Of a stretch of 64,000 nucleotides of DNA, positions 58,088 through 64,000 are shown piece by piece; the stretch's first letter is position 1, and each line of letters opens with the position of its first letter. The notes beneath the pieces were generated by a model. That model worked only from the letters and a program-made list of their open reading frames with translations, made no database searches and was not told the origin of the DNA. The DNA comes from an uncultured Eubacteriales bacterium (lineage in GTDB: Bacteria > Bacillota > Clostridia > Oscillospirales > Acutalibacteraceae), in the NCBI GenBank assembly GCA_934486615.1, contig CAKSQO010000008.1:26764-90763 (forward strand), read 5' to 3'. A program made the position numbers and the translations under genes.

Positions 58088-60010
58088 TTACATCATATTT
58101 TTGATTCTGTCCGCACAATCGAGCAAACACCTGATAAGTAATGGGTTGAACCGACCGCACTCGCCGTCGAGTATCATTTGCAGCGCTTTCTCGTGCGAAT
58201 ACGCCTTTTTATACGAGCGGTCGGAAATAAGCGCGCTGTAAACGTCCGCCAGAGCGACGACCTGCGCCGAAATCGGGATTTCGTCGCCCTTCAGCCCATC
58301 GGGATAGCCGCCGCCGTCGTAGCGCTCGTGGTGCCAGCGGCAGATCTGCTCGGCGACCTTAATCAGCGCGTTATCCTGATACTCCTGCAAATTATCAAGT
58401 ATCTGCTCGCCGATGACCGTATGTGTTTTCATCAGCTCGAATTCCTCGGGCGTAAGGCGGCCGGGCTTGTTGAGTATGCTCTCGGGTATGCTTATCTTGC
58501 CGATGTCGTGCAGCACGGCGGCATTTGCGATTATCGAGATCGAATGGCCGGTCACGCCGTACTTGTCGGTCAGCTTGTTAAGCCGGGTCAGCAGCAGCTC
58601 GGTCAGCTGCCTCATCTGCATACCGTGCATCTCGCTGCCGCAGCTGCGAAACTCCACAACGTGACACAGCAGGTCGATAATCATCGTATTGTTTTCTTCC
58701 TTCTCGAGCGTCTTGTCGGTTATCAGCTGAACAAGGCGGCGCTGCTTGGCGTACAGCTTTATGGTATTGTACACCCGACGGCATACGACGTTGCTGTCAA
58801 ACGGGCGGTTGATGTAGTCGGAAATGCCCAGCTCATACGCGCGGCGCATAGTTGAAGACGCATTGTCGCCGGTAATGATGATTACGGGCACGTCGTCGAT
58901 GATGTTCTTGTCATTCATATACTCGAGCACGTCGAAGCCGTCCTTTTTCGGCATAACGATGTCGAGCAGCAGCAGCGAAATGCGCATACCGTAGTGGTTG
59001 AGCTTTTCAATGCAATCCTCGCCGTCAACGGCTTCGATTATCCTGAAATCGCTGCCGAGCATGACTGACAGAATGTCGCGGTTCATTTCGGAATCGTCGG
59101 CAAGCAGAATGAGCGGCTGCTCCTTTGACTGCCCGGCGACCGCCGCGTCCTTTTCGGTCAAAATAATATTCTTCTTTGCCTTTGCGAGCAGCAGCAGCTT
59201 GTCAGCGCGTACGAATGCGTCGTGGATGGGCTCGTTCTCGGCAATGACAGCGCCGGTGCTCATAGAAAGGTGCTTGTTCCCTATTCCGGGTATATTAGCA
59301 GAGTTGAGCTTGCGCTTTATACGCTGCAGAGTGCGAATGAAGGACTCCTCGCTGATGTTGGGCATAACGAGCATAAACTCGTCGCCGCCGTAGCGGATAA
59401 GCGTGTCGGTGTCGCGCAGGCAGCCTGTGATGACAGCGACAAAGGTCTTGAGCACCATATCTCCGATATTGTGACCGTAAAAATCATTGAAGAGCTTGAA
59501 GTCGTCAATATCCATCATCGCAACGCCCGCGGTGAAGCGGTTGTTCTTGATGTTTTCCTCATAAAAACGACGGTTAAGCGCGCCCGTGAGAATATCCGTG
59601 TTTACGCGGTTGTGATAGACGGAGTTCCTGTTTCTGACGGCATTTATGCCGTCGCGTCCGATGTAAGAATCCTCGTTGACGGGGTTGAGCATTTCAATAA
59701 CATAAGGCTCACCGTCAACCTCAATATACTTTGCGAAAACGTAATAAAGGCGGTTGTTATCAGTCTCTATCTTAGTTTTATCACTCTTGGCGACATATGC
59801 CGCAACCGAAACGCAATTGAGACACGGCACGCCGTCACGGTCGAAAAAAAAGCAGCCCTCGCCACCGCCTGCACCCGTTTCATCGCATTTGCGCTTGAGC
59901 TCGTCGAGCTTATTCTTGTCAAGCAGGCGAACCGTTTCAAATATCTTTTTGTAGTCCTCAACCGACTTATAAAGTTCGTCAAAGCCGATACTTTTATGTG
60001 AGTTGGGCAT
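58088..60010 (-). CDS. GGDEF-REC-HD-GYP cyclic-di-GMP regulator
   Basis: 640 aa. An N-terminal sensor-like part (1-130) includes CFFFDRDGVPCLNCVS. The diguanylate cyclase domain has active site GGDEF (208-212) and inhibitory I-site RDTD (199-202). The receiver domain has LLADDSEMNRDIL and phospho-Asp about 350 (LLLDIVMPKKDGFD). HD-GYP phosphodiesterase shows HDIGK and HHERYDGGGYPDG, both intact. One chain can thus make and break c-di-GMP, with the REC domain between as a switch. It faces the kinase/HPt operon. Confidence 0.93.
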   Translation of the reverse strand: MPNSHKSIGFDELYKSVEDYKKIFETVRLLDKNKLDELKRKCDETGAGGGEGCFFFDRDGVPCLNCVSVAAYVAKSDKTKIETDNNRLYYVFAKYIEVDGEPYVIEMLNPVNEDSYIGRDGINAVRNRNSVYHNRVNTDILTGALNRRFYEENIKNNRFTAGVAMMDIDDFKLFNDFYGHNIGDMVLKTFVAVITGCLRDTDTLIRYGGDEFMLVMPNISEESFIRTLQRIKRKLNSANIPGIGNKHLSMSTGAVIAENEPIHDAFVRADKLLLLAKAKKNIILTEKDAAVAGQSKEQPLILLADDSEMNRDILSVMLGSDFRIIEAVDGEDCIEKLNHYGMRISLLLLDIVMPKKDGFDVLEYMNDKNIIDDVPVIIITGDNASSTMRRAYELGISDYINRPFDSNVVCRRVYNTIKLYAKQRRLVQLITDKTLEKEENNTMIIDLLCHVVEFRSCGSEMHGMQMRQLTELLLTRLNKLTDKYGVTGHSISIIANAAVLHDIGKISIPESILNKPGRLTPEEFELMKTHTVIGEQILDNLQEYQDNALIKVAEQICRWHHERYDGGGYPDGLKGDEIPISAQVVALADVYSALISDRSYKKAYSHEKALQMILDGECGRFNPLLIRCLLDCADRIKNMM

Positions 60011-60076
60011 AAGTTCACCTCAAATTCAAATTGAAACGACCGAAACTGTCAGAATAAGCCTAAATTCTTACCGTTT

Positions 60077-60105
60077 ATTATAGACCTAAAATTCGTATTA
60101 GTCAA
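60077..60105 (-). promoter_or_regulatory. Promoter of the GGDEF-REC-HD-GYP gene
   Basis: Minus-strand TTGACT (60100-60105), 17 bp, TATAAT (60077-60082). Confidence 0.7.
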
Positions 60106-60208
60106 TATAAACCTCGGCTATTCACCTTTTATTATATAATAGCACCGACTGTCATCGCTTGCGGCAGCTCATACCGACAAATTGTGCGTTTTTATGTATC
60201 CGCCGCCC

Positions 60209-60237
60209 TTGCCAAACCGTAAAAACTATTATATAAT
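60209..60237 (+). promoter_or_regulatory. Promoter of the DUF5058-M20 operon
   Basis: TTGCCA (60209-60214), 17 bp, TATAAT (60232-60237), 45 bases before the first gene. Confidence 0.65.
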
Positions 60238-60281
60238 TGTTACAGCAATGCGTTTTTTCGCAAAAAGGAGCTGCATGTCTT

Positions 60282-61034
60282 ATGTCAATCATCAGCAAGC
60301 TGAGCAGCGCACCGATGTACCTCATCTGCGGCGTGATAATCGCGTTCGTAGCCGCAGTGTGCGTTGTGTTTATGGTGCGCGCCTTCCGCGCAGGAAAAGC
60401 GATAGGTATGGACACGACCAAAATGAAGCGCGTCATTGTCTCAAGCGCGACCTTCTCCGTGCTGCCGAGCATCGGCATACTGCTCGGGGTCATAGCGCTT
60501 TCAGGCAGTCTCGGTATTCCGTGGCCGTGGCTGCGCCTGTCGGTCATCGGCGCACTGCATTATGAAACGCAGGTCGCACAGGGTGCTGCCGAGCAGGTCG
60601 GAATGGAAAAGCTTTCCGCCTCCGAAATGACTGCGTCGGGCTTTGCGACCATCGCCCTGCTGATGAGCTTCTGCATCATCTGGGGCATGGTGCTGTCGGT
60701 GTTCTTCAATAAAAAGTACACCAACAAGCTCACCTCGTCACAGAAAAGCGGCTCGACCGCAGGCGGCTTCGGCGATATGGCGATGACCGCGATGTTCATC
60801 GGACTTGTCAGCGCCTACATCGGCAGCTACATAGGAGCGTTCGTCTCGTCAAAGGGGCTGTTCAGCTTCGGCGGCGACTGGCTGCCGCTGGCCGTCGTGC
60901 TCGTTTCGGGGCTTGTGATGGCGCTGTTTATCCGGCTGTCGGACAAGAAAAGGTTCGCGTGGGTCGACAACTTCTCCGTCGCGGCGAGTATGCTTGCAGG
61001 TATGGCGGCTGCAGTCGTCATCAAACTGATTTAA
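60282..61034 (+). CDS. DUF5058 membrane protein
   Basis: 250 aa with about six helices (PMYLICGVIIAFVAAVCVVFMVRAF, TFSVLPSIGILLGVIALSGSLGIPWPWLRLSVIGALHYE, a C-terminal pair around VASMLAGMAAAVVIKLI). The pattern is that of DUF5058, an uncharacterised clostridial membrane family usually found beside a second membrane protein and an M20 peptidase, as here. ATG 60282 follows AAAAAGGAG at slightly long spacing. A carrier for peptides or amidated compounds is a guess. Confidence 0.82.
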   Translation: MSIISKLSSAPMYLICGVIIAFVAAVCVVFMVRAFRAGKAIGMDTTKMKRVIVSSATFSVLPSIGILLGVIALSGSLGIPWPWLRLSVIGALHYETQVAQGAAEQVGMEKLSASEMTASGFATIALLMSFCIIWGMVLSVFFNKKYTNKLTSSQKSGSTAGGFGDMAMTAMFIGLVSAYIGSYIGAFVSSKGLFSFGGDWLPLAVVLVSGLVMALFIRLSDKKRFAWVDNFSVAASMLAGMAAAVVIKLI

Positions 61035-61047
61035 GGTGGGATAAGCA

Positions 61048-61737
61048 ATGGATAACGAAAAAAATCTTAACTGGGAAAAGTACAGCCGCACCACTCACAT
61101 CATCGGTCGCACTGTCAGCGTTATAACGCTTGTCATGCTCATCGGCGCGCCGTTTCTCATCGGCAGGTATCTCGGCGCTTACCCCGACCTTTCGGCCGCG
61201 GCAAAGGGCTTTGTCTCCGTCGGCATCGTCTGGCTCGTCAGCAGCATTGCGGAGTTTCTTATCTACACTCCGATGCTCGGCTCGGGCGGCGGCTACCTCG
61301 CCTTTATCACAGGCAACCTTATCAATATGAAGATCCCCTGCGCCGTCAATGCGCGCGATATGGTCGGCGCTAAGACCGGCACGCGCGAGAACGAGATAAT
61401 CTCCACGCTGTCTATCGCGACCTCGTCGCTTGTCACCATCGTCGTGCTGGCCATCGGAGTTGCACTGCTTACTCCCCTGCAGCCTGTGCTTCAGTCGCCC
61501 GTGCTGCAGCCCGCATTCGACAACGTCGTGCCCGCGCTCTTCGGCGCAATGGCATACAAATATTACCGCAAGAACATCAAGGTCGCCATCGTCCCGCTCG
61601 TCGTTATGAGCGTGCTGTTCATCTTCGTGCCTGCGCTTGTAAGCTCGACCAGCTTTATGATTATCCCCTCGGGCGCAATCGCGATCGGTTTCGCGCTGCT
61701 GCTCTACAAAAAGAGCAAGGCTAAGGAGGGCAAATGA
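61048..61737 (+). CDS. Membrane protein partner of DUF5058
   Basis: 229 aa with about six helices (TVSVITLVMLIGAPFLIGRYLGAY, GFVSVGIVWLVSSIAEFLIYTPMLGSGGGYLAFITGNLINMKIP, IVPLVVMSVLFIFVPALVSS). It lies 13 bases after the DUF5058 gene and overlaps the M20 gene by ATGA. The two small membrane proteins probably form a two-subunit complex. I know no defined function. Confidence 0.75.
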   Translation: MDNEKNLNWEKYSRTTHIIGRTVSVITLVMLIGAPFLIGRYLGAYPDLSAAAKGFVSVGIVWLVSSIAEFLIYTPMLGSGGGYLAFITGNLINMKIPCAVNARDMVGAKTGTRENEIISTLSIATSSLVTIVVLAIGVALLTPLQPVLQSPVLQPAFDNVVPALFGAMAYKYYRKNIKVAIVPLVVMSVLFIFVPALVSSTSFMIIPSGAIAIGFALLLYKKSKAKEGK

Positions 61738-63176
61738 TGAAATATGTTCTGTTCGTCCTGCTCGGGGTTTTGGCGCTCATCGTGCTCGCTCTGCTTGTTG
61801 CCGTGGTGCGCACGCTGCTGACTCCGAACAGAAAGTCCGACTATGCTCCGCACGAGGATGAGGACGAGAGCCTGCGCCTTGCAAAGAAGCTGTCGACGAT
61901 GATACAGTACGACACCACGTCCCACGCGGGCGTTGAGGAAGCGGAGAAGTTCCGCGGCTTTCACAAGGTGCTCGAGCAGCTGTTTCCGCTTGTGCACGAA
62001 AAGCTCGAGAAAACCGAGATCGACGGCAACCTGCTCTATTACTGGAAGGGCAAGAGCAGCGCAAAGCCGATTTTGCTTATGAGCCACCAGGACGTCGTCC
62101 CGGCAGAGGGAGCGTGGGTGCACGAGCCGTTCTCGGGCGACATCGCCGACGGCAAGGTCTGGGGGCGCGGCGCGTCCGACACCAAAAGCTCGGTCATGGC
62201 TTTTTTTGAGGCTGTCGAGCAGCTGCTTAAGGAGGGCTTCGAGCCTGAGTGCGATGTGTACCTCGCCTCGTCCTGTACCGAGGAATGGGCGGGCACGGGC
62301 GCTCCGAAGATCGTTGAGGAGCTGAAGCGCCGCGGCGTAGAGCTGTTTATGCTCTGCGACGAAGGCGGCGGAATCATCGCCGAGCCCATCGCGGGCGTGC
62401 ACGGCAACTATGCCATGGTCGGCGTGTTTGAAAAGGGCAAGGCCGACGTCGAGTTCAGCGCGCACGGAAACGGCGGGCACGCAAGCGCTCCGTCGCAGGG
62501 TACGCCTATAGCGCGGCTTGCGGCCTTTGTCAACGAGACCGAGACGCACTCGCCGTTTAAGAAAAAGATGATGCCCGAGGTCGCCGCGATGTTCAGCTCG
62601 CTGTCACCCTACGCGTCCTTCGGGCTGAAGCTCGTGTTCGGCAACCTGTGGCTGTTCAGGCCGCTGCTCATCGCAGTGCTGCCGAAGCTCAGCGCGCAGG
62701 CTGGCGCAATGCTCAGGACGACCATCGCGTTCACAATGCAATCCGGCTCAGACGCGTTCAATGTCCTGCCGCAAAAGGCGACCGTAGGCGCAAATATGCG
62801 CTTTATCCCCCACCAGGGTGAGAAAGAGAGCCTTGAAATCATCCGCGCGTGCGCCGAAAAACACGGCCTTGAGATGAACGTGCTGCACTCAAACGATTAC
62901 ACCGAGCCTGTTGATATTCACGGCGAAGCCTTCGGCATCGTCGAGGATGTAATTGCCGAGACTTTCCCGGGTCTGGCGTCAAGCCCGTATGTTATGACAG
63001 GCGCGACCGACGCGCAGTTCTATCAGCCGATATGCAAGAATTGCATACGCTTCGCGCCCGTTATCTACGGTCCCGAGCAGATGAAAGGTATGCACGGATT
63101 AAACGAAAATATCGAGTACAACTGCCTCCCGGGTGCCGTCAGATTCTACAAAAATCTGATTAAAGCGCAGAAGTAA
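61734..63176 (+). CDS. M20-family metallopeptidase with N-terminal membrane anchor
   Basis: 480 aa. One N-terminal helix (MMKYVLFVLLGVLALIVLAL, continuing LVAVV) precedes a carboxypeptidase-S-like M20 domain. Metal and catalytic residues: LLMSHQDVVP (HxD), GRGASDTKSS (Asp), SSCTEEWAGTGAP (Glu-Glu), LCDEGGG, and the C-terminal GMHGLNENIEYN (His). A lid domain lies between. The anchor is unusual for this mostly cytosolic family. It probably hydrolyses a peptide or N-acyl amino acid handled by the two preceding membrane proteins. Confidence 0.9.
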   Translation: MMKYVLFVLLGVLALIVLALLVAVVRTLLTPNRKSDYAPHEDEDESLRLAKKLSTMIQYDTTSHAGVEEAEKFRGFHKVLEQLFPLVHEKLEKTEIDGNLLYYWKGKSSAKPILLMSHQDVVPAEGAWVHEPFSGDIADGKVWGRGASDTKSSVMAFFEAVEQLLKEGFEPECDVYLASSCTEEWAGTGAPKIVEELKRRGVELFMLCDEGGGIIAEPIAGVHGNYAMVGVFEKGKADVEFSAHGNGGHASAPSQGTPIARLAAFVNETETHSPFKKKMMPEVAAMFSSLSPYASFGLKLVFGNLWLFRPLLIAVLPKLSAQAGAMLRTTIAFTMQSGSDAFNVLPQKATVGANMRFIPHQGEKESLEIIRACAEKHGLEMNVLHSNDYTEPVDIHGEAFGIVEDVIAETFPGLASSPYVMTGATDAQFYQPICKNCIRFAPVIYGPEQMKGMHGLNENIEYNCLPGAVRFYKNLIKAQK

Positions 63177-63199
63177 GCCGTTTTATGTAACACAAACCG

Positions 63200-63234
63200 A
63201 AAAAGCCTGCCGACTTAACAGTTGACAGGCTTTT
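63200..63234 (+). terminator. Terminator of the DUF5058-M20 operon
   Basis: AAAAGCCTG (63201-63209) and CAGGCTTTT (63226-63234) form the stem. Confidence 0.75.
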
Positions 63235-63338
63235 AGCTTATCTGCGGATTTTATATTTTTGCCGGCATTTTCACGCTGTGTGCAAAACGGATATAGCCGT
63301 ATACAGAACGGGAAATAACCCGCTTTACTCAACAAAAA

Positions 63339-63400
63339 ATCGAGTATTCATAAAGTCAAAATCCTTATGAATACTCGATATGGTACGGATGTTCATAAGG
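63339..63400. repeat. Inverted repeat at the presumed left end of a mobile element
   Basis: ATCGAGTATTCATA (63339-63352) and TATGAATACTCGAT (63366-63379) are perfect 14-bp arms. The half-site TTCATAAGG recurs at 63392-63400. It lies between the chromosomal terminator and the first accessory gene. No other gene is seen between 63235 and 63506. Confidence 0.65.
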
Positions 63401-63506
63401 GATTTAACAAACACACCGGAACCGTACAATCATATTTATTAAAACGCACATTTTTCAATTATCCTCTTTTGCAGTACAATGTACTTGCAAAGGAGGATTT
63501 TGCATT

Positions 63507-63689
63507 ATGAAAGTTAAAGATGTTAAGCACAAAGTAACCCTTGATGATTTTGAGCACCGCCTGCTCGTTGGTTGTGTAAACGTGGCAAGAACAATGTATC
63601 TTGAGCAAAACAAACCGACTGAGGATGTGGATGATTTGCTTGTCAAAATCATTAAAGCACCGTCAAAGAAAGTGAGTGCGAGAGTATGA
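63507..63689 (+). CDS. Small mobile-element accessory protein (60 aa)
   Basis: AAAGGAGGATTTTGCATT precedes ATG 63507. The product contains VTLDDFEHRLLVGCVNVARTMYLEQNKPTEDVDDLLVKIIKAPSKK, a pattern I associate with small genes on clostridial conjugative or mobilisable elements. The function is unknown. Its stop overlaps the tnpV start (ATGA). Confidence 0.65.
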   Translation: MKVKDVKHKVTLDDFEHRLLVGCVNVARTMYLEQNKPTEDVDDLLVKIIKAPSKKVSARV

Positions 63690-63985
63690 AAGATGAATTT
63701 GTAAAGAACATAGGGGTTTGGGGACAGCGGCACTATGTTTACTTGAAAAAACACAGCCCGACAGTAATCAATGTTATGCGGATGAAAGGAACGCTTGAAC
63801 AGTATCTGACCGACATCGACCGGGATGCACAGGAGATGTTCGAAATGCTGATGAGACAGTACGCCGAGATTGAGGGCATCACCGAACAACTGAAAGCTGA
63901 GAATCAGATGGACTGGGTTTGTAAAATGAATAATATCCGTGACAGAATCAATGAGATTATTTATAAGGAGTTGATTTATGTATGA
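63686..63985 (+). CDS. tnpV: TnpV-family transposon protein
   Basis: 99 aa with the TnpV hallmarks GVWGQRHYVYLKKHSPTVINVM, YLTDIDRDAQEMFEMLM and the near-invariant ITEQLKAENQMDWVCKMNNIRDRINEIIYKELIYV. TnpV is a small protein of unknown mechanism carried by mobilisable transposons of Clostridia and Bacteroidetes. It marks this end of the window as mobile DNA. Confidence 0.88.
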   Translation: MKDEFVKNIGVWGQRHYVYLKKHSPTVINVMRMKGTLEQYLTDIDRDAQEMFEMLMRQYAEIEGITEQLKAENQMDWVCKMNNIRDRINEIIYKELIYV

Positions 63986-64000
63986 GTTGCACCATACCCA
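63978..64000 (+). CDS. Start of a further mobile-element gene (truncated by the window edge)
   Basis: AAGGAG (63965-63970) precedes ATG 63978, which overlaps the end of tnpV by eight bases and opens MYELHHT before the window ends. Only the start is visible. Confidence 0.45.

Overview
The window looks like the chromosome of a gut-type Gram-positive anaerobe of the class Clostridia (Bacillota), probably order Oscillospirales/Eubacteriales. The evidence is AGGAGG-type ribosome sites, strong 17-bp-spaced sigma-A-like promoters, moderately high GC, many lipoproteins but no outer-membrane genes, and clostridial families (DUF3048/YerB, DUF1653, YkvI, DUF5058, FeoB-associated Cys-rich protein, TnpV). 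TGA, TAA and TAG all serve as ordinary stops. The genus cannot be fixed from sequence alone.

Layout, left to right. 1-5 kb: the 5' part of a conserved clostridial protein, PcrA helicase, 4-alpha-glucanotransferase, tRNA-Arg(CCG) and a patch of hairpin repeats. 4.9-9 kb: metal export, with a yybP-ykoY-type leader before MntP, then CsoR with two operator palindromes, a CopA ATPase carrying an HMA domain at each end, and a CopZ-like chaperone. 9-14.8 kb: a complete fructose PTS operon (DeoR regulator, FruK, FruA IIABC, HPr, enzyme I) whose promoter lies between mirrored operator boxes. 14.8-25.6 kb, mostly minus strand: a sugar-type lipoprotein, a decayed LysM gene, a methionine gamma-lyase-family protein, a GNAT, two tandem M42 peptidases, MurD, a SurA-like foldase, GalT and GalK, with a divergent AraC regulator. 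26.6-29.3 kb: a DUF3048-DUF1653-BirA-BioY operon.

29.3-36.6 kb: a ferrous-iron locus (two FeoA, FeoB with a large acidic insert, a Cys-rich membrane peptide, a short DtxR-like regulator, and an ABC transporter with FtsX-type permease). Five copies of an 18-bp TTAG-N6-CTAA palindrome punctuate it, one of them covering the regulator's own start codon. 37-48 kb: a CNNM/CorC-type protein, oleate hydratase, and a four-gene minus-strand operon (MFS, YkvI, an Fe-S/flavin ene-reductase of the BaiCD/BaiH/2,4-dienoyl-CoA reductase class, and an SDR) divergent from a PucR-type regulator. This looks like a self-contained uptake-and-reduction pathway for an unknown small molecule. 48.5-52 kb: a sodium-pumping oxaloacetate decarboxylase operon.

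52-60 kb: a signalling region. A solute-binding sensor gene (with an in-frame TGA in its signal peptide), a hybrid histidine kinase and an HPt protein face a GGDEF-REC-HD-GYP protein. Between them sits an AT-rich 2.3-kb island (TM/zinc-ribbon protein, SPFH protein with an in-frame TAG before a further zinc ribbon, XRE regulator) bounded by 45-bp direct repeats that are themselves the terminator hairpin. 60-63.2 kb: a DUF5058 protein, a partner membrane protein and a membrane-anchored M20 peptidase. From about 63.3 kb a mobile element begins (inverted repeat, small accessory gene, TnpV) and runs off the right edge.
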